From contig NC_077229.1 of NCBI RefSeq assembly GCF_027887165.1, forward strand, positions 345,383,380-345,447,379: a stretch of DNA of 64,000 nt. The letters run 5' to 3'. Positions within the stretch are counted from its first letter, which is position 1; each line of letters begins with the position of its first letter. The notes under the pieces were generated by a model. It was not told the DNA's origin and did not search any database. It saw only the letters and a list, made by a program, of their open reading frames with translations. Both the position numbers and the translations under genes were made by a program. The DNA is from Monodelphis domestica (taxonomy: Eukaryota > Chordata > Mammalia > Didelphimorphia > Didelphidae). This document shows positions 44,432-56,599 of this stretch, one piece after another.

Positions 44432-47428
44432 CTACAAAAACAGAACACAGAAATATCTGTGTTAATCAGTAGAACATATCACCTTTCAGAGTAGTTGGGC
44501 AATCTCACCCAAGCAAAAGAAGGGGCTAAATTGTAGGATTTCTAAAGTCTCTTACTACTAACATTTTTTGGTTATGAGACTGAAGTAATGCAAACTTTCA
44601 AGTAACCATCATTTTCTCAGAGGAAAAAGTCCCAGATGGGAAGATAGGAACACTCAGAGAAAGAATTGAGGTATACTTCAAAAACTTCTCTCTGATGATT
44701 TCAAATCAAAGAAAAAACTTTTTAAAACTTTTATAAATATTTCCATGTGTTATAGTCATATAAGTGTTTATCATGTGAGTCTTCATTCATTCATCTGCAG
44801 CCCTGAGTTCCAGCTCTGATATGAGCTGTGTGACCCAGAGCCAGTCATTCATCTCACTTGAATCTCAGTTTCTACACCTGCAAAACCAGGATATTTCTAT
44901 TTAAGTTTTCTGTCACTGGTTTCTTAGAAGCGAAGCTCTTTGTAAACCCTGAAATGCTCCCCAAATACAGGTTACTGCTACTGTGGCTGCTCCTTCTTCC
45001 CCCTCACTGACAAAGCCTTGTGCCTGTACCTAAGGTATATACTGCTTTAAAAAATATAAACCAATAAATTTAAATGTTGCAAGAATCTGTTAAAAAATAT
45101 TACCTTAGGTTGATAAGCACAGGTATTTAGAAACTCCTACCTTTTCCCTTATTTTCAAATAATTATTTTTATAAATGTTCCATTCAAGAAGTAAGACTAA
45201 GGAAAGACAAACAATAAGATTTTTTTTAGCCTTAAAGGTTCAGCTTCACGGGAAAACAACCTTATCTTATCTTGTGAGTTTTAAGGATATTGACATGAAA
45301 GGTAATGTTTTCTATGTTGTGTTTTCTCAATTATTAGCAATAATAAATGTTTCATTTATGAAACATGTTTGTTAGTAGAGATTCTATTCTCACAGGCTAT
45401 AGAAACTACCAGATGAAATAAATTTTAATTTAAATTGAAGGCTGCTTATTTTAAATATAGGGTTCTTTTTTTTGGGGGGGGGCACGGAGATAATAAAGAG
45501 TAGGTATTAGATCATCCTAAAACAAAAGAATCAGGAATATGACAACTCTGTTGTTCACTCATAATCATATGACTCTGTAACCTCTACTCATAGCATATTT
45601 TCACTAAAATATTCTAATAATTAGGGAAAATACATCAGCTTTAACATTTCTTGGCTATCATTGTTTCTAGATAGACTGAAGAAAAAAAAAAGGCCAAATT
45701 AAGGTTCTTAATACCCCTTCCTAGAATACTATAGTTTGTCAAAATAAATATGTCAAACACATAAGCAATTGCAAAATAATGGATCTGGAACAAACCTCAC
45801 TTTGGTCAACTAATAAAAAAGGAGATATTTACAAGCAGATGTAAGATTACTATCAGGCAAGGTAGGCAGTAGCCTAATGCAAAATACACACTAGGAATAT
45901 ATACATTGAAGGAGATTTTTAAAATTACTTTTTGTAAATGTATTATATATATTTAATGCCAAAGAATTGCACTCTTCATGGCAATAATTTTGTGCTAAGT
46001 TTATAGTAAAGGCTCAAAGCCCCTAATGGGCAGCAACATACAAGAAAGTACTTTTTGAAATGACATGTGAAATTTTCAGATTTTGCCCAGGGTTCCATTT
46101 TAGGGTCCCAGTTCCAAAGCAAAGTCTGAGTCTATATTGTGGAGTAGAATACACAGCTACTTTACATAAAGTTCAAAATCAAAGACTCTGAGATCCTAAT
46201 AGGGTCAGAGTCATTGAAAAGGGAGAGTATAAAGCAGTAGAGACATTCTTCTGATGCTCACAAGAATCTAAGAAAAGAAGGGAAGAAAAGTCAGGATCCA
46301 TGGGAATTTCATCAGAAAGTCCTTGTTTTCCACAAATTTGAAATGGTTAAGTGCCAAAGCCTTGCAAAGAAAAGGACTGGATGAGGCAGAAGCCTACTTT
46401 CTTTAGGCTTCACTTCTGACCCCAAATAGCTGGTTTGATGGAATGGGAAATATTCTTACAAGGATTAATATATATGGATTATCTGTCTAGTTTCCTGAAC
46501 CTAAGTCTCCCCTCTCTTCCAAAATTAACTTTAAATTTCTTTTACTGGTGTCTCCAAGGAGCTTTGGCATTCTTCCACCATGTCTTATATGGAAGAAGGG
46601 AGGAAAATCCCTTTTGGGAAGAGAGAGTAAAGGATGTCAATGAGTAATGTAAGTGAGAAGGAAAAGGGTGTTTATTTATGCCATCTGTATATTCTAAGTA
46701 AAATGAAGGCTTCAGATTAAGGGGGTAAAATCAACAATGCACTAATTTAATTATTCACATATTATTTATAGCACTATAGGATTGAGAATGAGAAGGGACC
46801 TCAGGAGCCATTTATTCCAACCCCACAAAGAGGGGCTGAGGTCCCACCAGGGAAAGTGGATTTGCTCTAGGCCCTGTACAACACAAGCAGTAAAATGGGG
46901 ACTATAAGATTTGAATCCAAGTCCCCCACCTCTAAATACGTGCTCTTTCAACTATTTCACAACCACATTGTAGCCCTTCCAAACAATTCCCACTAGTGAA
47001 AAATTTATTCAGATGACATAAGGGGAAAAAAAATAAGGAAGCTTGAAAAGACCACGTGGACAATAAAAAAACATAGGAAATTATTATAGTAGTGTGCTGT
47101 GCTGGAGGAAACAAACCTGCATTGATACAAATTCTAAAATTGGCATAAAATAGAAATGACATTACTTTTCATACCCCTTTTTTCTAAATAATATACACAA
47201 ATGATTATTTTTAGCTCCTAGGCAACCACTGAACTTAAGCAAATGCCAAATAAAAATTAAGAATCTAAAACTGAGAACTAAATTAAGAAACCTTTATCTT
47301 TTTCTCTTTAAAGTACTCTGAAATATCATGGGACTAGACTGCTTGGGTAGATGAGGGAATCTATAAGGCAATCACTTTAAAATAAAATTTATTAGGATTT
47401 ATGCAGTCATATGCAAACAGGATTATTT

Positions 47429-47876
47429 AAGGCAGCTAAATAGAACAAAATGAATAGAGCAATAGCTCTTTTGTCAGAAAGAATGGAGTTCAAACCTGGC
47501 TTCAGACACTTATTAGCTCTGTGATTCCAGATAAGTCACTTGACCTGTGTTTGCCTTAGCTTCCTCAATGGTAAAATGAGGATAATAATAGCATCTATCT
47601 CCCCGAAGGGTTTTGAGAGAATCTAATGAGATAATATCTGTAAAGCATTTTTCACACAGTGGCTGATACAGAATAGATTCTTTAAAAAAACAAACCTTAC
47701 TTTCTGTCTTAGATTGGCGGTTAAGTGACTTGTCCTGGGTCACATAGCTAGGAAATGTACAAAGTTAAATTTGAAACCAGGACCCTCTCCCCCCCCCTCC
47801 CATCTCCAGGCCTGGCTCTTACCTAGCTGTCCCCCAGAGTAAGTGCTTAATAAATGCTTACTCCCTTTCCCTCTCT
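47429..47876 (+). mobile_element. WSINE1-like SINE interrupted by a reverse SINE
   Basis: The outer copy runs 47429-47680 (AAGGCAGCTAAATAGAAC head, AATGAGATAATATCTGTAAA) and its missing tail AAGTGCTTAATAAATGCTTA reappears at 47836-47876. The intervening 47681-47835 is a reverse tRNA-headed SINE ending CTTACCTAGCTGTCCCC. Bases at both edges resemble each other (AGAATAGATTC and AGAGTAAGTGC), as a decayed target-site duplication would. Confidence 0.85.
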
Positions 47877-50639
47877 CATTTAAAAAAAAAACAAAACAGA
47901 TAAACTAAAGGATATTTGGAAAACAATGCAAATACTTACAAAAAGATGTCTCCCTAGTGTACTACTAAAAAGATTGACAAATATTTCACGGCTTCTGGAT
48001 GAAAAATCCATACTTATTTTGAAAAGATTCATAGTCCTATCATGCTAATCCTTGCTCTCTACAATTATGTAACTATGTATTCTCTTTATGAAAAATGAAG
48101 GGACGAGGGAACCCACACTCAAGCCTCCAGGAAGTGAAACTAGGTTAGCTAGCTTTTGGTCAGCCAATTCCAGAGAACTCCATTTGAACTGAATAAGTTT
48201 GTCCTTAATCACTGCTCTTGTTAATACTCAAAGGAGCATACCATTGGCCTGAAAGACAGCAGTGATTACAATGTTTTTTAAAACCCCAATATCATCCATC
48301 CCCTTGGAAGCACAAAATGATGCTACCCACCCACCCCTGACCCCCCTGTTCATCTTTTGGCAGGAGAGAAAATAAGTAGATTTAATGGTCTAGGTATCAT
48401 ATTATCATATAACTTAGTTTTCTGGAATAAACAAGTCATTTTTACTTTGAACTCTTTCCCTCATGGAAAAGAAAGTACAATTCTGTTAAAACTTCATCTA
48501 AACCCCTAATTTATGCAGGCTTCCTCTTTCCCCAAGTCCCCCCAAATAAGTCTGTCAACTTTCTTTGAAGCAGATTGTGGACTCAGCTCATTATGAAGTA
48601 ATATCCATAATTCCAAGTCCTCCCTCCCAATGGTTACTGGAAATAGTATATTTTTTTATTATTCTTAAAAATTTTTTTTATTTAATTGATTAATTTATAG
48701 CATTTTTCCAGGATTACAAAAATCATGTACTTTCCCTCCTCTCCCATATCCAATACACAATTCCACTGGGTTTAACATGTGTCTTTGGTCAAGACCTATT
48801 GGAAATAGTATTTTTAAATTGCTTCATGTGCCAAGAGTTGTGTCCCAATTACATCAGTCTACCCATTTTTGCTAAAATTAGGTATAATGCCTCAAAGCCA
48901 ACTTGTAAACTAATCTAAAAGGGAAAAGCAGTCACATTCTTGTACAGCAGTGCTTAAAAAAGGTTAAAACTGAAATGGTGACTATTGACTTTGAAAACCC
49001 AGAGTATCTAGGCTATAGACACATACAGAATGTCAAGTTGATTAATCAAGATCAAACTGATGTCCATAAGGTTATAAAAAAGGAAAGATATTTAATTGAG
49101 GTTAATACTATTTTTTCACAGGCTTTATATCATCTTCATAAATCATTTACTGAAAGCATACCAAGATCTCTAGAAATTCTGAAATCAGTGTAAGAGGTTC
49201 TTACTAGCACAGAGGTCTATGTAATGTTCTTTCCCCACCAACCCCACCCCATTATTATTTGTGTGTTTACAGCTCTTTTTTTCTGAAGGAAATTTTTACA
49301 GACCTCTAAAGCCTCAGATTGAGCTGGTATATTACTTTTATACTCTTGAGATGAATGTGTACCACAAATAGAGTTAAATAACTTCATAAATTGCATGATA
49401 CTCAACTCCAAAAAATCTGTTTAGCAAAAAGTGTGACATTTCTTACACTGAACACACACACACAGATATAGCTCCTGCCCTGAAGCGTTTGGAAAATAGC
49501 CAGCAACAACAGCAAGGAGACAAATCCATTTCCTGCTTTCTGAGTTGCTGTATTCTTCTTCTTTGGCACATTCTGTTCATCTGTTCTGGCTCATCGAGAT
49601 TTTCCTTAAGTAGTTTACCACTCTTGCTCACTTTAAAATCTCAGGGCTAAATCTTGTCCTTTATTTTCCTAATATTACAGCCTTGACTTCCTTTCCCACC
49701 ACCAAGAATGGGTAGGATATAAAGCAACAGATTTCCATTGAACATTTTACTAAAATGACCTATAAACATCAGGGTTATCAAACATTCCACATAGCTGGGA
49801 ATGTCTTCAATTTCAGTGTCTTGTTCTGTTTCCATGATGGTCCTATAGTTTGACTCTGATAAACTATTTTTATACCATGTCCAGGTAAGGGAGCATGTAG
49901 TTTAAAAATCTAAATCTCAGAATGGGAAACCCTTCAAATTCATTTAACTTGTAACAAACATTAATTCAGTTACTACCATGCTCAAGACACTGCTAAGACA
50001 TAACGATGAAAAACAAGGAGCTCTCCCCTGAAGGAGCCTCCATTCTCTTGGGAATATAATAAGGGGGAAGGGGTAGGGTAGAGAAGGAAGAGCTGCTTCC
50101 TACACATGGCAGGGAAATCTGAGGAAGGTGAGAATGCTTTCCACTGAAGGTATGGCAGAGGGACAGAGGAGGTATCTGAATTGAATCCTGAAGGAAGATT
50201 ACAGGAAGATTCTTAAAGAGAGCAATAAGAAGTGAGAGATAAGAGGAGAGAAGCAGGGGGAGTCAAGAGAAAAGAGGTTTCAAAATTAGTCAAGAGCTTA
50301 TAAGAACTTAATGTGCACATAGTATTCATTTGGAATGAGGCTTCAAATAAAGGTTAGAGCCAGTAACAGAGGGACTTAAGTGACCAGGCTAATTTAATAT
50401 TTTTACCTTAGAGGCATTAGTATGTCATGGTTTTGTGGAAAGAGGGCTGGCTTTGGAGTCATAAGAGTTGAGTTGGAATCCCAGGTTAGAGAATAACTAT
50501 CTGTGTCACCATGGACAAGTCAATTGAATTTCTCTGGGTTTGAGTTTCCTCATCAGTAAAATAGGGGCCTGGACTAAATAGTCTACAAGGTCCTTTCCAT
50601 CTCCAAATCACTTAAGTTGCAGTGATGCAGGTTTCAGTT

Positions 50640-50838
50640 TCAGGGGAAAATGTCCTAATAATTAGAGCTGCCAAAAAGTGCCCTGGGCTGCCTCTGGAGG
50701 TTAAAACTCTCCCTTACCAGAGGTTTAAGCAGCTGATGGATCACTACTTGATGAATCTGAAGAAGGCATTTCCAGGTGTGGATTAGACACAGTGACCTCT
50801 GAATTACCTTCTAATTCCAAGATTTTATGATGCTAAGA
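50640..50838 (+). mobile_element. L3/CR1-type LINE 3' end
   Basis: It contains AATAATTAGAGCTGCCAAAA, GGGCTGCCTCTGGAGGTTAA, GATTAGACACAGTGACCTCT and ends CCAAGATTTTATGATGCTAA, matching the conserved order of L3/CR1 3' ends on the plus strand. Confidence 0.75.
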
Positions 50839-51073
50839 AACAGAAAGGTGGTCTCTTTGCTAAATACATTGGCAGCTGTGGCAGTACTACTGTATGCTTG
50901 GAGATATATTTTCAATTATAATAAAAATACTTCCTTCATGTCAATGTAACTTATTTTAGTCCTAGATCATAACTTGGGTAACTGATTTAGTCTACTGTCT
51001 TTTTATTTCAATAAATATATGAACTATTTTCTTTATACCCACTAAAATATCTTCATGTCTTCTCATACTCAAT

Positions 51074-51510
51074 AAGGCAGTTAGATAGCACAGTGGATAG
51101 AATAGTGAAGATCGGAGTTTGAATCCTGAGCCATATACTTGTTCAGTAGTTTTTCAGCTATGCCTGACTCTCCATGACCCCATTTAGGGTTTTCTTGGCA
51201 AAGATTCTGGAGTGGTTTGTCATTTTCTTCTCCAGCTCATTTGATAGATGAGGAAATGGAGGGAAAGAGGGTTAGGTGATTTGCCTAGTGTCACATGGCT
51301 GGTAAGTGTCTGAAGTCAGATTTGAACTCAGGAAGATTAGTCTTCCACTGTGCTACCTAGCTGCCCTGCATATACTTACTAAATAGATGTATGACCCTGG
51401 ACTGTCACTTAACCTCTCATTCTGAGTTTCCTCATCTGTAAGATGGGGATATTAATAAGGTTGTCATGAAGATGAAAAGAAATAATACATTTAACAAACC
51501 TTAAATTGCT
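51074..51510 (+). mobile_element. SINE interrupted by a younger reverse SINE
   Basis: The outer plus-strand SINE runs 51074-51140 (AAGGCAGTTAGATAGCACAG head) and resumes at 51369 with GTATGACCCTGGACTGTCAC and CCTCATCTGTAAGATGGGG. The inner element is described separately. Confidence 0.85.
51141..51368 (-). mobile_element. reverse SINE with intact 9-bp target-site duplication
   Basis: A complete minus-strand copy (plus strand GTTCAGTAGTTTTTCAGC to GTGCTACCTAGCTGCCCTG). It is flanked by CATATACTT at 51132-51140 and 51369-51377, an exact duplication. It is 228 bp and belongs to the GACTGAACAAC-tailed subfamily. Confidence 0.92.
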
Positions 51511-51920
51511 ACATGAAGTTAACTCTAATTATTTCATCTGATCCCCCTCATGTCAGTTGTTAACCTAATTTATTTTATTAAGAAGCTACTATGTGCTATG
51601 CACTATGCTGAGTAAAAGCTGATACAAAGAAAGGCAAAAACAGGTCCTTTCTTCAAGAGGCTCATTCTCATGTATTTCTATAAATCATCCTTAGAGAATT
51701 TATCCAATACGTTGGAGGTCTTTCTGTTTCCTTCATTATTTTATGGATAGCAGACAACATGCAGACTATCCTGTGATCCACTCTTGAGTGCATAACCAGC
51801 CCTGCTCCCTTTCTAGTTAAATATGCCCTTTTTGATGTCTTTTATGCTACAAAGACAGAAGGGGTGGGGGGAGGGGCATGTTTCAAATTTGTTCATATGT
51901 AAAGCAAATATTTTGGCATT

Positions 51921-52110
51921 CAGGATTTCTTAACCTGGGATCTGTGAAATTTTTTTTAAACAGTTTTGATAAGTATATTTAAATGTAAATCAGTTTTTAA
52001 GTCCTATTCATTTTATTTAATCATTAAAAACCAATATTCTGAGAAGGGGTCTATAGGTTTTACCAGGCCACCCAGGGAAAACACAAAACACAAAAGATGT
52101 TAAGAACACT
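51921..52110. mobile_element. probable non-autonomous hAT-like DNA transposon remnant
   Basis: It begins CAGGATTTCTTAACCTGGGA and ends AAAGATGTTAAGAACACTT, with TTCTTAAC facing GTTAAGAA as imperfect terminal inverted repeats. The interior has GAGAAGGGGTCTATAGGTTT, also seen in a similar form near 11975-12010. No clear 8-bp duplication is left, so the class is inferred. Confidence 0.5.
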
Positions 52111-52700
52111 TACAACAGAAGTTCTCTAAGATCCTTTCTAGCTCTAAAATCCTATCCTTTTCCAGCGATGATTCTATGAATTTTTTTCAAAATAAAACTA
52201 AATTAGTGGCCAGGACACTGTTGAGCACAAAAATCTTCAAATCTGTTTTCTCTCAAATGAAACAATTCAATTGGCCTTCCCTAAAGAGCCTGGTGAGCAA
52301 GTCCAAGATAATTTACTCTGATATCTGGAAGTTTTAGGAATTGAACTTCAGCTCAGAAATGAACAGATTAAGAGAATTTCAGCATGAAAGACTCGAAAAA
52401 TTAAATTTGACCTGTACCTCAACAAGTATCACCTCTACCATATATTAACAAAGTGTATTATGGTTTTGCTTAAAGACCTCAAAGTGAGGGGGATCTCTAC
52501 TTCTCAAGGAAGCCCATCCTCTTTTGGACAATTCTAACTTCTAGAACGTTTTTTCTTTATATTGTATAGAAATTTGCTTCTTTGTATACTTCCATCCCAG
52601 TATTTCTAGTTCTGTTTTCTGGGGTCAGTCAGAACAAGTCAGATCATTCTTCCGGGGAAGAGTACTTCAAAAATTTGGAGACAGTTGGCACTAGCTACAT

Positions 52701-52955
52701 TTGTTGCTGTCACTTTTTAGTCACATCCAACTCTTTGTAACCCCACTGGGGGTTTTCTTGGCAAAAATACCGGAGTGGCTTGCCATTTCCTTCTCTGGCT
52801 GATTTGATAGATGAGAAAACTGAGGCAAACTAGATTAAGTGACTTGCCCAGGTTCACACACTTAGTGAGTGTCTGAGACCAGATTTTAATTCAAAAATAT
52901 AAGCCTTTCTGACTCCAGGCCCAATATTCCATCCACTGTGCTACCTAACTGCCCT
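52701..52955 (-). mobile_element. marsupial SINE (GACTGAACAAC-tailed subfamily), reverse
   Basis: The plus strand runs from TTGTTGCTGTCACTTTTTAG, through TTTTCTTGGCAAAAATACCG, to ACTGTGCTACCTAACTGCCC. The copy is full length. Confidence 0.9.
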
Positions 52956-53519
52956 TGTAACCACAAATGTCACCTAAACTCTTAAAGTTGGCTTCCTCAT
53001 CTATAAATAAAAGTTTGTACAATCTGATATCTAAAATTCCTTCCAGCTATAAATTTATGACCCTATGTTCTCCCTAAATCTTCTTTTCTCCAGGCTAAAC
53101 ATTCCTCAGTTCCTATATTAATTATTTATACAAATGCTGTGCTTCTCAAATTTGTAGATGGCCCCAAATTGGAAGGAATTACTTAATCTGTGAGTATGGT
53201 ACTAGAAAAAGAGCAATGACTACTTATGCCTACTTGCATAATCTTAGGCAAATCACAACCTTCCTAGGCCTGTTTCCTCAGCTGTAAAATGAGTGGGTTC
53301 TATGAGATGGTTTCTGAGGTGCCTTGCAGCTCTCTCCATCTATGATCCTATTATTCCCAAAGATCTCAAAAGCCACATTTAATAAAATGACAAGAGAGCA
53401 AAGCATAGCACATTACATCTGAGTTTTAAAAAAAATCAATTTCACAGTTCAAGTAGGGGAAAATGTAGCTAAACAATAATAGGAAGAAATGGAGGATTCA
53501 GTGGCCTAGGAGCTCATCA

Positions 53520-54305
53520 GGAATATGCAGTGAGTGCCTCATTCACAAATCCCCTCAGCTGCCAAATCTTGACCTTTCTTCCTTTATATCCTTTCTTTTC
53601 TCTGCTTCCACACCCTCACACAGCCACAGTCCTAATTCAGGCACTCATCATCTTTCTGTGCTCTCCCCCCTACAGTCCATCCTTCATAAGTCTGCCAACT
53701 GGATTACTCTAAAGTTCAGCTCTGACCAAGGCATTCCCTTATTCAGTGAACTACACTGTCTCCCTATCTTCGTGATAAAATATAAAAAAATTCCTTTGCA
53801 ATTACAACCTATTTCTCTAATCTTATTATCTATCACTCCCCTCCATGAACACCATGGCCTAGTCAAACGGTCTCTCTTACTGTTCCTTACACACTGATTT
53901 TCTACATGGGTCATTCCCATGGCTAAAATATACTCTCTCCTCATCTCTGACTCTTAAGATTCTCTAGTTTCCTTTAAGGTTCAATTAAAGTGCCATCTTC
54001 TATAGGAAGTCATTCCTAAAGGCTCCAGCTGGAAGTGCCTCCCCCTCCCCACCCCCCAATCACTTTGTTCCTCTACTGCCAGCACAGTGCTTTGTATAAA
54101 GCATGCATTCAGTGAATGGTTTTTCCTCCAGTCATTCATTTTTCTAATTTGAATAGATCTATATATGTATATGCTGCCTCCTCCAGCTAGACTATAAGCT
54201 TCTTAAGGGGGTAGGACTGTTTGCATTCCTGTTTTTATATTCCCAGTGCCTAGCACAGTTCCTGGAACATAGGAGGTTCTTAATAAGTGTTTCTTGATTG
54301 AACTC
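53520..54305 (+). mobile_element. LINE-2-type 3' region
   Basis: It includes CCAAGGCATTCCCTTATTCA, ACCATGGCCTAGTCAAACGG and the tail CCCAGTGCCTAGCACAGTTC, GGAACATAGGAGGTTCTTAA, the usual L2 end. ORFs here are short and broken. Confidence 0.7.
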
Positions 54306-54479
54306 AGCAAGTGGTCAAATAGGATCCCCATTTTTAAAGTGTGAAAGGAAATTCTTGGTTGTCTTTGTCTATTCTGAGTTTGCACTTGTGAAAAGGGAAT
54401 GCTTTATTCTCTTTGCCTAGTTGGAGTTGACACTTTGAAATAACAATAACTTAAGTACCCTTACTTAGTACCTCACTAG

Positions 54480-55195
54480 ATTGAAGACAGGATTAACTTT
54501 CTTTTGTCTACTTTTAAATTAACCAACAAAAGTGAATACACCCATAGTTAACCCTAAAGTAAGGGAAGTCCACAAACTCTTACTCCTAGGAGGAGAGTTA
54601 ACACCTTTAGAGGTGAGAAGCCAGTAAGCTACTTGGAAGAGTTCCACCCTTTTTTCTAACTCAGTCAGAAATTTTTAAATTCTTTTAAGAATTCACACAC
54701 TCAGAAAGGTGTGAATCCAGAGGTGTGAATCCTAGGAGGCGAGTTGCTACCTTGGGAGGATGAGAAATATGACAATTTTGGAAAATGTGATTGGCCCCTG
54801 TGAAGAGGGGCAGGAATAGGAAACCATATAAAAGCCACAAAAGCCTTTGGCTGGCAGTCTGGTGAAGTTGAGTCTTGTGGAGAGTGTCTCCTGGAGATAG
54901 TGTTCGAGGGAACCTCATTGGAGACTGCAGTGTGGATCCTGACTTCAACTTAAGACTCTGACTCCTGGACTATTTCATTGAGTGAGTTGAAAAGGGCTGA
55001 CTCCTTTCCTAGTCCTAAGAGACTAGCTTCTGTCTTGGAGGAAGCCATGTGACTATTCACTACCGACCCTCCAGGTTGAGGATTAGTATAGGTATTTTCT
55101 CTAATCTCTTTCACATTTCTCTACTTTATTGCTTCCCCTCTATTTTGGTAAATAAACTGTGTCCAACCATTAAATTTAACCTATACTAAAGACAT
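54480..55195 (+). mobile_element. LTR-like block with promoter and poly(A) signal
   Basis: It contains ATTGG (inverted CCAAT, 54790-54794), a TATA box TATAAAAG (54827-54834), and AATAAA (55151-55156) about 320 bases downstream, in the U3-R-U5 order of a retroviral LTR. A short direct repeat AGGTGTGAATCC occurs twice near 54707-54732. I could not find convincing TG/CA edges or a duplication, so the limits are approximate and the class is unassigned. Confidence 0.42.
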
Positions 55196-55429
55196 TAATC
55201 ATGGTCCCTTATTGCCAAAGCACCCTAAGAATACTTAAATACAAAATCAAGAATGGTCTCTACTCCAGGGCCAAAATATCAAAGAGGTGTCTGGAGGAAC
55301 TGCCCTACTTGGGGATACCATGGCCCCAGGAGGAAGTCTTCTGTCTTTCTTGTAATTACTTACAGAGAGGTAAAAGACATACTATGTAGCAGTCTGAAGA
55401 TTCAGTTGTGTTTGGCAGTAATCAAGTGT

Positions 55430-55869
55430 TTCCGCAACAGCAGTCTACTAGTAGTCTCTCGGTAACCGAGGATGACTATTGTCTTTGTGTGTTTTTTGTG
55501 CACAAAGACACTTGTGCATGAAAATTTAAGTGGAAAAGTCAATGCACAGAGACAGACAGTCCCACTCTCTCGGCGTTGGAAGCCTGGGTCCAGTGGCACG
55601 AAAAGTCGTCACAACTGGAGACTTCCTCAGCTTCATTGGATGGCCATGTTGTCTTTTGTGCTCCAACACGCCCTAAGCACTCCACAGTGCTTTGCTGCGT
55701 CGCCCTCTCAGCCGTTGAACCTTCTTGTTGGTTTCTTCCGCCTGTTCCGCCAAAACAGTCTTCACATGCTGGGTGAGCAAAGCCTTAGTTCACCAGGGGT
55801 CTACGACCCAATGGCTACCCTCACAAGGTTTAGCCAGCCTGTCGAAGCCCTTGCTTCCGCAACAGCAGT
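55430..55869 (-). mobile_element. CpG-rich retroposon with 15-bp target-site duplication
   Basis: TTCCGCAACAGCAGT occurs exactly at 55430-55444 and 55855-55869. The 410 bases between (55445-55854) are far richer in CpG than the rest of the intron and lack a poly(A) tail. On the minus strand the body ends TTACCGAGAGACTACTAGTAG, a short-repeat end such as RTE-mobilised elements have; the strand is inferred from that. A 142-codon plus-strand ORF spans part of it but looks like a by-product of low stop density. Most likely an RTE-related SINE or RTE 3' piece. Confidence 0.6.
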
Positions 55870-56153
55870 ATATACCCCATATCTCCAAACTGATACTTAA
55901 GACATGCTTCTTATATTAAGTGAGTGGTCTAGAGCAGGAAGAAAATCAGGCAGTTGTTTTCTCATGTTCCTGTGACTTCTGTCACTGACTGACTTCTTCT
56001 CAATCAGCACCAGTCTATTCAACAATGCTGATAAATTATTCCAATGCAAAGAAAGGGGTAAACAGAGGATTCCCTTCCTACATTTTTATACATCCCTTAA
56101 GTACAAAACCTTATAAACAACTGCCTTGTTGCATTTTAAAATATATTATTTCC

Positions 56154-56599
56154 CCAGAAATGCCTTTAAATCTTATCTTTGCAGTGAGAGGAGAAAACCG
56201 GATTTTTATATATCTATATATCCACATCCCATTTCTATATATCTATGTACCTTTAAATTCTATCCTTGTAGTAAGGGAATAAAAATACTCATATCAATAT
56301 AGATACATAGTTTCTCCCAGAAATGTCAAATGCATTAATCCTATCTTTGTGTTGAAGAGATTAAAAATAGTATATTATGTTTATGTCTATATAGATGCAT
56401 AAATCTATTATATAGATTAACATGCAACTATATTAGAGAAAGATGATATAATATAAATTAATATATAAACTATATAGACTTTAAATATATAAATGAACTA
56501 TTACTATATAGATTAATATATATTAATATGTTTATATATAAGATTAAAATCTGTTTTTAATTTTCTTTCCAGGAGGATAAGATTTAAAAGCATTTCTGG
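56154..56599. repeat. AT-rich block with inverted ends and degenerate tandem units
   Basis: The left arm 56154-56177 and right arm 56576-56599 are inverted copies matching at 23 of 24 positions. Inside, a motif like CTTTAAATCTTATCTTTGCAG followed by GAGA- or GGGAATAAAA-type sequence recurs near 56163, 56250 and 56335, so about 85-bp degenerate direct units are also present. The middle (56340-56570) is nearly pure A/T with many TATATA words. Confidence 0.75.

Noticed and set aside
55472..55900. 142-codon plus-strand ORF
   Set aside because: It lies mostly within the CpG-rich retroposon; low stop density from composition explains it, and it crosses the element boundary.
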